Assembly (NCBI GenBank): GCA_965220315.1
Contig: CBDCPP010000002.1
Location: forward strand, 434,001-498,000
Reading direction: 5' to 3'
Origin: JAPOXK01 sp965220315
GTDB taxonomy: Bacteria > Chloroflexota > Dehalococcoidia > Bin125
DNA length: 64,000 nucleotides
Shown: piece by piece, positions 18,182 through 27,594 of the stretch
How the letters are laid out: every line of letters starts with the position of its first letter
Position numbering within the stretch: the first letter of the stretch is position 1
The notes under the pieces: model-generated
What the model was told of the DNA's origin: nothing
The model's database searches: none
Seen by the model: the letters and a program-made list of their open reading frames with translations, nothing else
Made by a program: the position numbers and the translations under genes

Positions 18182-21087
18182 ATGCCGAAAACCACCGAAC
18201 CGGCCTTCAACGTCGATCTCGCAAACGCGCTGCGCGGCAAACACCCGCGCTGGCGCGAGCGCATCGGAGCGGAGCGAACCGGCGTATTCAAGGATCATCC
18301 GGGACTCCAGCCGGATATCGTGATCCGCCACCCCGGCGGCGCGCCGGTGATCGTCGAGACCGAGTTCGATCCCGCCTCCACCGTCGAGGAAGACGCTCGA
18401 TCTCGCCTCGGCTTGGTCATGGCGGAGAGCGGCGATGAGGTCGAGCAGGCCATCGCCGTCCGTGTACCGGCCGGGCTGCGCCGCGATCAGGGCCGTCTCG
18501 CCGAGAGCATTGAGGCTGCCGAGTTCCGCTACTGCGTCTTCACCCACCGCGAAGAGGAGCCGCACGATCCCGCCCGCTGGCCGGAGTCGGGCTGGCTCGG
18601 TGGCGGCATCGACGACCTCGCGGGCCTGATCGAGCAGACTGCCCTCTCCGAACGGCACCTCGCCGAAGGGATGCGCATCCTTGAGGATGGCGTGCGCGAG
18701 GCCGCCGACCGCCTTCGCTCCGACCTCAAGGACGACTATCCCGATGTCCTCAAAAAGATCGCGGAGGCGCTGCACCAGGAGGACGGCGAGCAGACCTCGC
18801 GCATGGCTGCGGCGACGTCGCCAACGCGCTCACCGTCCAGACCGGCATCGCGGGGGCGTACGACATCCGCACGCTCGACGAGCTACGCGGCGCCCGCGGG
18901 CGCTTGCTGAAGAGCAAGGTGTTAGAGACGTGGCGCTACATTCTCGACGAGATCAATTACTGGCCCATCTTCAAGATCGCCTCGGACGTGCTGCTGCCCA
19001 TCCCCAACGGCAAGGCGCAGGCGATGCTCGATCGCCTGCATTTAGTCGCGGGCGAGCTGGACGGTATCGGAGTGACCAGCACGCAGGACATGGCCGGCCA
19101 GATGTTTGGGCGTTTGATCACGGACCGGAAGTTCCTGGCGACCTTCTACACGCTGCCCGCCTCCGCCGCGCTGCTGGCCGAGCTGGCGGTGTCGCGGCTG
19201 GATGTGGACTGGGCTGACGCAGAAGCGGTCAAGGCCCTGCGCATCGCAGATCTCGCCTGTGGTACGGGCATCCTGCTCTCTGCCGCCTACCGCGCGGCCA
19301 CGTTGCGCCACCGGCGCAGCGGCGGCGACGATGCAGCACTGCACCGCGCGATGATGGAGCGTGCGCTGGTTGGAGCGGACATCATGCCGGCGGCGACGCA
19401 CCTGACCGCTTCGATGCTGTCGAGCGCGCACCCGACCATGACGTTTGGTAACACACACGTCCATACGATGCCCTACGGCAGGCAGGACAGGGAAGCCGGC
19501 GACGCTATCGCGATCGGCTCGCTCGACCTGATCGAGAGCGACAAGATGTTGGCTCTGTTCAGCACCGGTCCGCAAGTCGTGAGCGGTACGGGAGCAGACG
19601 CAAGAGCCGAAGGTTTCCAGGAGCTTGTGCTGCCTGCCAGAACAGCAAACCTCGTGATCATGAACCCTCCATTCACGCGGCCACTCGGACACGAGGGGGT
19701 GGTGGAAGGGATGCCCGTATCTTCATTTGCTGGATTTAGTACGAGTGCTGACGAGCAGCGCGCCATGTCGAAGGCGCTCAAGAAGATACGTAGCCATTTA
19801 CGCTATCCCGCTGGACACGGGTATGCGGGGCTGGCGTCGAATTTCATCGATCTCGCACATCAGAAAGCGAAGCCCGGGGGCGTGCTAGCACTGGTACTCC
19901 CACTTACGGTGGTCTCAGGCGAAGCCTGGTCGGCTGCGCGTCGTCTGCTCGCCGCGCACTACCGTGATCTGACCGTGATGGCGATCACGGCTACTGGTCG
20001 GTCGGAGTCAGAGCGATCCTTCTCGGCGGATACGGGCATGGGCGAGGTGCTGATCGTCGGGGTGAAGCGAGGCGAGCCTTTCGACGTAGAGGAAGCAGAC
20101 GCAAGCGCGCTCTACGTCAACCTCCATCGCCGCCCCCAGAGCATTGCGGAAGCATCGGAGGTCGGGCGCGTCATCCGCCGTCTCCCAAACAATGGCCGCG
20201 GCCTCATCTTTATTGGCGATAAAAAAGCGGGCTGCTTCATTCGAGCTACGCTCGCAAACGGCGGATGCGCGTCACTCAGAGAACCGGCCGTGGCGGATTC
20301 CGTGCTGGCTCTTGAACAAGGATCATTGCTCCTGCCCCGTGTGCGGGAGACGTTCAACATTCCGATGACGACGATCGGCAATCTGGGCACGAAGGGCCTG
20401 CATGACATGCAGATTAATGGGAAGAACAAGGGACCCTTCGATGTGATCGAGCGTCGCGAGGCAGCCGTCTACCCAATGCTCTGGGGACACGACGCGGATC
20501 GCGAACGGCGGCTTGTGGTGGAGCCCGACAGTGAGGGTCGCGTGCGGTCGGGACGCGACGAGGTGGCCGGTGATGTATGGGAGACGGCGACCCGGCTGCA
20601 CTTCAACCGCGATTTCCGGCTCAACTCCCAGAGTCTCGCCGCCTGCCTCACCCCGGACCGTTCGATCGGCGGTACGGCGTGGCCGAACTTCAGCATTGAA
20701 GAACCCGCGCGCTGGGAGGAGGCGCTGGCCCTGTGGGCGAACACTACGCTGGGGGTGATTTGCTTCTGGTGGGTAGGCACACGGCAGCAACAAGGGCGGG
20801 CGCGCTTGACAATCTCAGGTCTGCCGTCGCTTCCGGTGATCGACATGCGAACGCTCAATACACGGCAGCTCCGCCTCGCATCGAAGATCTTCACCGACTT
20901 CCGCGACTGGACGTTCCTGCCTGCCAACGAGGCCTACCGCGACGAGACGCGCAAGGCGCTCGACCAAGCGATGCTCTGCGATCTGCTCGGACTGCCGGAG
21001 TCGATCCTTGAGCCGCTCGACGTGCTGCGCAGGCAGTGGTGCGCGGAGCCGACGGTACATGGGGGAAAGTCCACACGACCCAAGTAG
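18182..21087 (+). pseudogene. Adenine-specific DNA methyltransferase / restriction-type protein (Eco57I-like), single-base frameshift
   Basis: Two frames together make one protein of about 968 residues. The first (ATG 18182 to about 18808) begins MPKTTEPAFNVDLANAL and carries PDIVIRHPGGAPVIVETEF, a possible variant PD-(D/E)xK nuclease core. It runs to EDGEQTSRMA; the reading then continues one base back as CGDVANALTVQTG and on through 21087. The second part has the N6-adenine methylase motifs DLACGTGILLSA and NLVIMNPPFTRP. One base seems to be missing near 18806-18810, through mutation or assembly error. No separate restriction or specificity gene is nearby. Codon use lacks the strong C bias of neighbours, suggesting transfer. 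The stop is 3 bp from the end of the convergent CoA-transferase. Confidence 0.8.
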
Positions 21088-21090
21088 CCG

Positions 21091-22314
21091 CTAGCGAATC
21101 ACGCCCTCGGCGCGCAGCGCCGCGATTCGGGCGTCGTCGTAGCCCAGCCGCTCGCGTAGCACGGCGTCCGTGTGCTGGCCCAGCTCCGGCGCCGGGCGGT
21201 AGTAGGCCGCCGGCGTCTTTGTCAGCAGCGTGGGATGCGTGAGCATCTTCACCGGTCCGTAGCGCGGGTGCTCCACGTCCTGGAGGTACGCGTTCGCCTG
21301 CGCCGCCGGGTCCTGCGGCAGGTCCCGGATCTTCTGCACCCGATCGAACACCAAGGCCCGCTGCGCTCCCAGCCGCTCCTCCCAGTACGCCCGCGGCTCC
21401 TCCGCGAAGCGCTTGTCGAGCGCTTGCACCAGCGCCCGCGCGTTGGCGATGCGCGCCTCGCCCGTGTGGAAGCGCTCGTCCTCGTGCATCCACTCCAGCC
21501 CCATCGCCTCGCAGAACGGATCCCAGTCGCGCTCGTGGTCGACGATCCCCAGGATGATCCACTCCCCGTCCCCGCAGCGGTAATGGCTGAACAGCGGATT
21601 GCGGGTGTTGGCGCGATCGAATCGCGGCCACTCGTCCAGCCCGCGCACCAGCAAGGTCTCGACGGCCCACCGCTCCAGCCAGGCCAGCGACATGAGCTGC
21701 GACACGTCCAGCCGCTGCCCCGTTCCGCCCCGCGCCCGCGCCGTGATCGCCGCCACCATCCCATACGCCACCATGCTCGCGCCCATCGTGTCGCTCAAGC
21801 CGAGGTTGTTCCAGTTGGGCGGACTGCCCGGCGCTCCCGCCATCCACATCAAACCCGACCGCGCCGACGCGACCGCGTCCGGCGTCGGCGGCGCGGCCTC
21901 CTCCCCCTGCGGCCCCATCGCGCTGAGGCCGCAGTAGATCAGTCCCGGATTCTCGTTCGCCAGCGACTCGTAACTCAGTCCGCGCGCCGCCAGCGCTCCC
22001 GGCCCGAATCCTTCGATGAATCCGTCCGCCGTGCTCAGCAACTCCCGCAGCAGCCCACGCCCGGCTGCACTCTCCAGGTCGATCGCGACCCCGCGCTTGT
22101 TGCGATTCATCACCTCGAAGATCGAGCTGCTCTCGTCCCCGAGCGAGACGTCGTAACCCGCGTACTCCCGCAGCGAGCGCGCCGGATCGCCCGCCAGTCC
22201 TTCGACCTTAATCACGTCCGCGCCTTGGTCGCCCAGCATCGCGGCGGCCATCGGCCCCAGGACGTGTGTCGCCGCCTCGACGATCGTGATCCCCCGCAGC
22301 GCGCCCTCGGCCAC
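21091..22314 (-). CDS. CaiB/BaiF-family (class III) CoA-transferase, copy 4
   Basis: A 407-residue class III CoA-transferase, the most divergent of the five: IVEAATHVLGPMAAAMLGD at the N-terminus and ATARSG-like TPDAVASARSG around the catalytic Asp. NRNKRGVAIDLE and NPLFSHYRCGDGEW are kept. It starts at GTG 22314 with GGAGG 6 nt upstream and lies 36 bp after copy 5 on the same strand, so the two are probably co-transcribed. Its substrate acid is unknown. Confidence 0.92.
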   Translation of the reverse strand: MAEGALRGITIVEAATHVLGPMAAAMLGDQGADVIKVEGLAGDPARSLREYAGYDVSLGDESSSIFEVMNRNKRGVAIDLESAAGRGLLRELLSTADGFIEGFGPGALAARGLSYESLANENPGLIYCGLSAMGPQGEEAAPPTPDAVASARSGLMWMAGAPGSPPNWNNLGLSDTMGASMVAYGMVAAITARARGGTGQRLDVSQLMSLAWLERWAVETLLVRGLDEWPRFDRANTRNPLFSHYRCGDGEWIILGIVDHERDWDPFCEAMGLEWMHEDERFHTGEARIANARALVQALDKRFAEEPRAYWEERLGAQRALVFDRVQKIRDLPQDPAAQANAYLQDVEHPRYGPVKMLTHPTLLTKTPAAYYRPAPELGQHTDAVLRERLGYDDARIAALRAEGVIR

Positions 22315-22350
22315 GATTGCCTCCTCGCGTTCGTACAGAAATGCCCGGCT

Positions 22351-23607
22351 CTAGCCGACGATACCCTCCGCGGTCAGATCGGCGATTCGCTCGGAGTCGT
22401 AGCCTAGCTCCTCGCTCAGCACTTCCCACGTGTGCTCGCCCAGCTGCGGCGCGTACCTTCGGACCGTCGCGGGCGTCTTCCCGAACGCGACCGGGTGCAG
22501 CAGCTCCGGCATCAGCCCGTAGCGCGGGTGCACGCCGTCCGTGAAGTACTCGTTCGCCCGCACCGCCGGATCGTTGGGGAGATCCGCGATCCGGCGGAGC
22601 GGATGCACCGTGACCGTCTCGCTCTCCGCGAAGAGACGTTCCCACTCCGCCAAGGGCCGCTCGTCGAAGCGCGCGTCCAGCAGCGTTACAAGCGCCGCCG
22701 CGTTCTCCCGCCGGCGCTGCGCCGTGGCGAACCGCGGGTCCTCGATCAGCTCATCCAGCTCCAGCGCTTCACACAAGCTCGACCAGGCCGCGTTCGAGTC
22801 GGGCAGCGCCAGCAGAAGCCACTCGCCGTCGCTGCACGCATAGTGGTTCGCCAGGGGATTACTGGCCTCGCTCCGCTCGAACCGCTCCCACTCTCCGTCT
22901 CCCTGATACCACGCGGTTGCGATCGCCGTGTGCTCAAGCCACATCGAGGCCATCAAGTGCGAGCACTCGACCTTTTGCCCAATCCCGTGCAGCTCCCGCG
23001 CCGCCAGCGCGCTCACGATCCCGTAGGCCAGCATGTTGCCGCCCATCAGGTCCGCGAACCCCAGCGTGTTCCAGTTGGGCGGGTCGCCTGGTCCTCCCGT
23101 CGACCACATCAATCCCGACCGCGCCTGCCCGACGGGGTCGAGCGCCGGCCGCTGTCCCTCCGCGCCCTGGAACCCGTAGCCCGACGTCGATGCGTAGATG
23201 ATCCGCGGATTGACTTTCGCGAGGTCGTCGTAGCCGATTCCGAGCCGGTCGAACACGCCGGGCCGGAAGTTTTCGAGGAACACGTCGGCGTCCCGCACGA
23301 GTTCCTTCAGCAGATCGCGGCCAGGTTCCTGTTTGAGATCGATCTGAATCGACCGCTTGTTGCGATTGAATATCTCGAACACCGAACTCGCGCCGTCCGG
23401 CAAGCCGACGTCCACCCCCGCGACCAGCGTCAGCCCCCGCGCCGCGTCCGGCATCTTCGGGTTCTCGACCTTGATCACATCCGCGCCCAAGTCGCCCAGC
23501 ATGTGCCCGGCGATCGGTCCGAACGCCCACGTGCTGCACTCAATGACCTTGATCCCCGCCAGTGGGCCCGTACCGTTGTTGCGCTGCTCTCCGTTGCCGC
23601 TACTCAT
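22351..23607 (-). CDS. CaiB/BaiF-family (class III) CoA-transferase, copy 5
   Basis: Class III CoA-transferase of 418 residues: GIKVIECSTWAFGPIAGHM, NRNKRSIQIDLK, the catalytic Asp in ALDPVGQARSG and NPLANHYACSDGEW. The ATG at 23607 is preferred to an in-frame start 27 nt upstream because AAGGA lies about 8 nt before it. It is the first gene of the minus-strand pair and diverges from the NTF2-like array that starts at 23790; the 182 bp between must hold promoters for both. Confidence 0.93.
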   Translation of the reverse strand: MSSGNGEQRNNGTGPLAGIKVIECSTWAFGPIAGHMLGDLGADVIKVENPKMPDAARGLTLVAGVDVGLPDGASSVFEIFNRNKRSIQIDLKQEPGRDLLKELVRDADVFLENFRPGVFDRLGIGYDDLAKVNPRIIYASTSGYGFQGAEGQRPALDPVGQARSGLMWSTGGPGDPPNWNTLGFADLMGGNMLAYGIVSALAARELHGIGQKVECSHLMASMWLEHTAIATAWYQGDGEWERFERSEASNPLANHYACSDGEWLLLALPDSNAAWSSLCEALELDELIEDPRFATAQRRRENAAALVTLLDARFDERPLAEWERLFAESETVTVHPLRRIADLPNDPAVRANEYFTDGVHPRYGLMPELLHPVAFGKTPATVRRYAPQLGEHTWEVLSEELGYDSERIADLTAEGIVG

Positions 23608-23789
23608 CGAATGATCCTTACGCGGAGTCTGCACGCTCTCGCCTCGTTTTCGCTGATTGCGGAGGCGCTTCCTCGGAGTATAGGACTGTCTGCAATCGTC
23701 GCCGCGGGCGCGGCGCGTCCGCTACCCTCCCCGCCGCCGGATGTCACCGGCATCCGAAGCGCAATCGGATCACGAAAGGAGAGCCACCC

Positions 23790-24251
23790 GTGCCGACACT
23801 CGAGGAACGCGTCAAGCTATTGGAGGACCTGGAGGCCATCCGCCGCCTCAAGATCGCCTACGCGCGCGCCGTCGACGAGCGCGTCCCCGGCGCCCAGTAT
23901 GCCGCCCTCTTCACCGAGGATGCCGAACTCGACGGCGGCCTCGTCGGTGAGGCCAAGGGCCGCGAGCAGATCACCCAATTCTTTGAGGAAGCTAAGAAGA
24001 AGCTCCCCTTCTTCCTCCACTACATGATGGGCCAAACGATTGATGTCGACGGCGACGACGCCACCGGCCACTGGTACCTCTGGGAGCCCGCCACCGCCGA
24101 GAGCGGCGAACCGATCTGGATCGCCATCACCTACAACGATCGCTACAAGCGCGTGGACGGCGAGTGGCAGATCGCCTACTCGAAGCTGAATTTCCACTTC
24201 GCCACCCCGTACGACAAAGGCTGGGTCAAGCAACAGTTCATCGAAACCTAA
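23790..24251 (+). CDS. NTF2/SnoaL-like small protein, array member 1
   Basis: A 153-residue alpha+beta cone-barrel protein (SnoaL-like / nuclear transport factor 2 family), the first of seven tandem paralogues. Shared marks are LEERVKLLEDLEAIRRLK, ALFTEDAELDGG, a His-rich strand (HYMMGQTIDVD), GHWYLWEP and the ending TPYDKGWVK. The family includes isomerases, cyclases, dehydratases and non-catalytic ligand binders. The GTG at 23790 has AAAGGAG about 9 nt upstream and aligns with the starts of the other copies. The reaction is unknown. Confidence 0.85.
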   Translation: MPTLEERVKLLEDLEAIRRLKIAYARAVDERVPGAQYAALFTEDAELDGGLVGEAKGREQITQFFEEAKKKLPFFLHYMMGQTIDVDGDDATGHWYLWEPATAESGEPIWIAITYNDRYKRVDGEWQIAYSKLNFHFATPYDKGWVKQQFIET

Positions 24252-24404
24252 ACGCCCCCGGCTACACCTCTCTCCACCCGGCCTTCTCCTTGGAGGCTCC
24301 GCCTTCTTGTAGTTGTAGGTCGGCCGCGCCGAGCGCTAGCCTGCCCCGCGCAAGCAGCGTCCATGTCCCGGCGCGGTCGTCGGCCGGGCGAGAGAGGAAC
24401 GGCC

Positions 24405-24875
24405 ATGGCATCGTTGGAAGATCGTGTCCAGCTTCTGGAGGACATTGAGGCGATCCGCCGTCTCAAGATCAAGTACGCCCGGCTCTGCGACACCGGCTAC
24501 GACGGCGCCAAGCTCGCCGCTCTCTTCACGGAGGACGCCGTCTGGGACGGCGGCGAATCGTTCGGCGTGCAGAACGGCAGGGGGGCGATCCAGGCGATGT
24601 TCGGCGACATGTCGAACGATCTCACCTTCGCCCTGCACTACATGATCGGGCACACCATCGACGTCGACCCGTCCGGTACCTCGGCCAAGGCCCACTGGTA
24701 CCTCTGGGAACCCATGACCTATCAGGGCCGCGCCATCCTCAACGCCATCACCTACGACGACGAACACAGGAAAGTGGACGGTGCATGGCTCTTCTCTCGC
24801 ATGGCCCTCACCTTCCACTTCCTCACCCCCTACGAGGATGGTTGGGTGAAGACGCGCATGGTCACGGACGAATAG
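24405..24875 (+). CDS. NTF2/SnoaL-like small protein, array member 2
   Basis: A 156-residue member of the array with MASLEDRVQLLEDIEAIRRLK, ALFTEDAVWDGG, HYMIGHTIDVDPSG, HWYLWEPMT and TPYEDGWVK. AGAGAGGAAC precedes the ATG at 24405; the frame extends upstream to 24363, but that part is Arg/Gly-rich and does not align with the other copies. Compared with member 1 it has Trp before AspGlyGly, shared with members 3, 4 and 7, so it may keep the ancestral pocket. It is 153 bp after member 1, which leaves room for its own promoter. Confidence 0.86.
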   Translation: MASLEDRVQLLEDIEAIRRLKIKYARLCDTGYDGAKLAALFTEDAVWDGGESFGVQNGRGAIQAMFGDMSNDLTFALHYMIGHTIDVDPSGTSAKAHWYLWEPMTYQGRAILNAITYDDEHRKVDGAWLFSRMALTFHFLTPYEDGWVKTRMVTDE

Positions 24876-24916
24876 CGGACCGCTTCACGTTCCGACGATG
24901 TGAGCGAGATGTGACC

Positions 24917-25384
24917 ATGATGGATCTCGAAGAACGCGTCCGGCAGCTCGAAGCGATCGAGGCCATCCGCCGCCTCAAGATCGCCTACGCGCGCGCCGCC
25001 GACGATGGCTATGACGGCGACCGTATCTCGGCGTGTTTCACCGAAGACGCCGTCTGGGACGGCGGCGAATCGTTCGGCGTGCATCGCGGCCGCGCCGCGA
25101 TCAAAGAGCTCTTCGATGGCATCCCCGAGCAGATTAGCTTCGCGCTCCACTACATGGTGGGGCACACGATCGATGTCGATCTCGCTGCCGGCTCCGCGAC
25201 GGACCACTGGTATCTCTGGGCGCCGATGACCATCAACAACGCCGCCACGCTCGGCGCCATCACCTACGACGACGAATACCGCAACGTCGATGACACATGG
25301 CTGGCATCGCGAATGCAGGTCAACATCCACTTCATCACCCCCTACGAAGATGGCTGGGTGAAGACGCCCATGCTGCCCAGTTAG
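24917..25384 (+). CDS. NTF2/SnoaL-like small protein, array member 3
   Basis: A 155-residue array member, nearest to member 2 (CFTEDAVWDGGESFGVHRGR versus LFTEDAVWDGGESFGVQNGR). HYMVGHTIDVD and HWYLWAPMT are present; the Glu that follows Trp in most copies (WYLWEP) is Ala here. The end is TPYEDGWVK. Two ATG codons stand at 24917 and 24920; either may be used, and the ribosome site is weak. It starts 41 bp after member 2, so probably the same transcript. Confidence 0.85.
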   Translation: MMDLEERVRQLEAIEAIRRLKIAYARAADDGYDGDRISACFTEDAVWDGGESFGVHRGRAAIKELFDGIPEQISFALHYMVGHTIDVDLAAGSATDHWYLWAPMTINNAATLGAITYDDEYRNVDDTWLASRMQVNIHFITPYEDGWVKTPMLPS

Positions 25385-25411
25385 CGCCAACGAAACGGGA
25401 AAGGACGAACC

Positions 25412-25879
25412 ATGGCCGACCTTGAAGAACGCGTCCAACGCCTTGAAGCGATCGAGGGCATCCGCCGTCTCAAGATCCGCTACGCGCAGCTCTGTGACGC
25501 CAATTACGATCCGCCGGGTCTCACCGCCCTTTTCACGGAGAACGCTGTCTGGGACGGCGATGACCTCGGCCGCTACGAGGGACACGACCAGATTCGCGGC
25601 TTCTGGGAAGGCGCCTCCAAGGCCTTCACTTTCGCGTTGCACTACATGATCGGCCACACCATTGACGTTGACCCGCCGTTCACTTCCGGCACTGGTCATT
25701 GGTATATCTGGGAGCCCGCCACCGTGAACGGCCGCGCCGTTTTCCTCGGCGCCACTTACGATGACGTCTACCAAAAGGTTGGTGACGACTGGCGCTTCAA
25801 GCAGGTCAAGGCCAACCTGCATTTCTTCACCCCCTACGAAGATGGCTGGGTCAAGACCCCCGTGATGTCCGCGGGCTGA
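25412..25879 (+). CDS. NTF2/SnoaL-like small protein, array member 4
   Basis: A 155-residue array member with MADLEERVQRLEAIEGIRRLK, ALFTENAVWDGDDLG (Asn for the usual Asp before AlaVal), HYMIGHTIDVDPPF, HWYIWEPAT and TPYEDGWVK. AAAGGAC lies about 7 nt before the ATG. It is 27 bp after member 3. The lysine-rich strand QKVGDDWRFKQVK differs from the other copies and may line the pocket entrance. Confidence 0.86.
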   Translation: MADLEERVQRLEAIEGIRRLKIRYAQLCDANYDPPGLTALFTENAVWDGDDLGRYEGHDQIRGFWEGASKAFTFALHYMIGHTIDVDPPFTSGTGHWYIWEPATVNGRAVFLGATYDDVYQKVGDDWRFKQVKANLHFFTPYEDGWVKTPVMSAG

Positions 25880-25923
25880 TCGCCCCGCTGGGTGCGGCCG
25901 TTGCAAAGATGGAGGAGATACCT

Positions 25924-26385
25924 ATGTCGATCGAAGATCGCATTCGAACGCTTGAAGAGATCGAAGCCGTTCGGCGCGTCCTCGCCGCCGTCGGCGCTAC
26001 TTGCGACGCCCCGTACGACGGCACCGCTTTCGCCAGTCACTTCGCCGAGGATGGCGTGATGGATCTCATGGAGATGGGCGTCTACACGGGCCGCGCCACC
26101 ATCCGGGAATTCATCGACAGCATGCGTTCGCAGGTTCCCTTCACCATGCACTACTGGGATGGCTACGCGATCGATGTCGACGGCGACACGGCCACTGCTA
26201 CCTGGTACGGCTTCGAGACCCCCAATTTCAATGGCACCGCCCACTTCGGAGGCCTCACCCACGACGCGACGCTCAAGAAGATCGACGGCCGCTGGATGAT
26301 CACCCGTCTCGGCCAGATGCTGCACTTCATGACTCCCTACGACAAAGGCTGGGTCCGGCAGCGGGTAACGGATCAAACGGCCTGA
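25924..26385 (+). CDS. NTF2/SnoaL-like small protein, array member 5 (divergent)
   Basis: A 153-residue, clearly divergent array member. The helix MSIEDRIRTLEEIEAVRRVL and the end TPYDKGWVR are kept, but the segment after the first helix reads HFAEDGVMDLMEMG instead of LFTEDAVWDGG, the central strand is HYWDGYAIDVD, and WYGFETPN replaces WYLWEP. These changes fall where the pocket lies in the family, so the ligand is probably different. GGAGG at 25911-25915 is 8 nt from the ATG at 25924, which decides that start over 25909. Confidence 0.83.
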   Translation: MSIEDRIRTLEEIEAVRRVLAAVGATCDAPYDGTAFASHFAEDGVMDLMEMGVYTGRATIREFIDSMRSQVPFTMHYWDGYAIDVDGDTATATWYGFETPNFNGTAHFGGLTHDATLKKIDGRWMITRLGQMLHFMTPYDKGWVRQRVTDQTA

Positions 26386-26406
26386 GTGGCGCGAGCAGGT
26401 CGAGCC

Positions 26407-26910
26407 GTGACGCCTGAGCGCACCGTCGAGCAGCGTCTCCAGCGACTCGAGGACATCGCTGCGATTCGCTGGCTCAAGCACACCTATGCCAAGCTGATGG
26501 ATGCTGGCCTCTGTCACGAAAACGAAGCTTGGCCCGACGATCGCTTCATGGCGCTCTTCGCGGACGACGTGATCTGGGAATCGAACGTGCACGGCCACCA
26601 TGAAGGCAAGGAGGCTCTGCACGCGCTCTTCGCCGGCTGGGCGGCGCGACTCACCTTCGCCAAGCACCACACCATCGCGCCCAGCATTGACATTGCTCCT
26701 TCTGGCGCCGAGGCATGTGGCCGCTGGTACACCTGGGAGACCATCACCGCGGATGGCCAGCCGATTTGGCTCGCCGCCACCTACAACGACGACTTCGTCA
26801 AGCGTGATGATCGCTGGCTCATCCAGCATGTCCGATCCAATATTCAGTTCCGCTCGCCCTATCACCAAGGCTGGGCCGCTGAAGCGCCCTTGCCGCAGAT
26901 GGGCGGATAG
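26407..26910 (+). CDS. NTF2/SnoaL-like small protein, array member 6 (divergent)
   Basis: About 167 residues, the most divergent array member. It has an insertion after the first helix (LMDAGLCHENEAWPDDRFMALF), FADDVIWESNVHG, HHTIAPSIDIAPSG, RWYTWETIT and SPYHQGWAA. The GTG at 26407 aligns with its paralogues; an earlier GTG at 26386, next to the previous stop, is possible and would add seven residues. Neither has a strong ribosome site, so it may depend on coupling to member 5. Confidence 0.8.
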   Translation: MTPERTVEQRLQRLEDIAAIRWLKHTYAKLMDAGLCHENEAWPDDRFMALFADDVIWESNVHGHHEGKEALHALFAGWAARLTFAKHHTIAPSIDIAPSGAEACGRWYTWETITADGQPIWLAATYNDDFVKRDDRWLIQHVRSNIQFRSPYHQGWAAEAPLPQMGG

Positions 26911-27025
26911 CCGCCCCGGCCACAGCATTCAAAAAAGAGCATGTCCCAGCTTGAGGGGCTCACACGGCCGCTGGTAGTCTGCTGTTCGCTCGCCAAGCAC
27001 CAAGCATTTCGGAAAGGACGGTCGC

Positions 27026-27496
27026 ATGGCATCGCTAGAAGAGAAAGTCCAGCGATTATTGGACATCCAGGAGATTCGGGACTTGAAAACCCAGTACGCG
27101 ATGTACTGCGACGATCAATACAATCCCGACGGCATCGCCGCACTATTCGTGGAGGACGCCATCTGGGACGGCGGCATGTTCGGCCGCCACGAGGGCCGTG
27201 CCGCCATCCGCGAGTTCTTCGCCGGCGCTTCGGACACGATTGAGTTCGCTCTCCACCTCACGGTCGGTGACAAGATCGATGTCGATCCCTCCGGCAAGAC
27301 CGCCACGGGCAGCTGGTACATCATCATGCCTGCTACTTTCAAAGGCCCCCAGGCCATGTGGTGCGCCGGAACCTATCGTGACGAGTACGTCAAAGTTGAC
27401 GGAAAATGGTACTTTCAGAACGTCAACGCCAACTTGAACTTCGTCTCGCCCTACGAAAAAGGCTGGGTCGCGGAGCAGTACGCCGAACTGGAGTAG
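27026..27496 (+). CDS. NTF2/SnoaL-like small protein, array member 7
   Basis: A 156-residue array member with MASLEEKVQRLLDIQEIRDLK, ALFVEDAIWDGGMFG, HLTVGDKIDVDPSG and SPYEKGWVAE; WYIIMPAT replaces WYLWEP, removing the Trp-Glu pair. GGAAAGGAC precedes the ATG. It follows member 6 by 115 bp and precedes the first luciferase-like monooxygenase by about 100 bp, on the same strand, which suggests that at least this copy works with those flavoenzymes. Confidence 0.85.
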   Translation: MASLEEKVQRLLDIQEIRDLKTQYAMYCDDQYNPDGIAALFVEDAIWDGGMFGRHEGRAAIREFFAGASDTIEFALHLTVGDKIDVDPSGKTATGSWYIIMPATFKGPQAMWCAGTYRDEYVKVDGKWYFQNVNANLNFVSPYEKGWVAEQYAELE

Positions 27497-27594
27497 GCCC
27501 CGTGGCAGCGCGGCGCAGAAAAGTAGCGCGCGCGCACCGAAGCGTGTGCTGACACTCTCCCACATCGGGAGAGCCGGTGCTGGAAAGGATCGCC

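Noticed and set aside
16870..18438. 522-codon plus-strand open frame opposite CaiB copy 3
   Set aside because: Arg/His/Pro/Gln-rich shadow of the CoA-transferase; no ribosome site or motif.
22432..24027. 531-codon plus-strand open frame opposite CaiB copy 5
   Set aside because: Shadow frame, Arg-rich, running through the end of a real gene and into the intergenic region.
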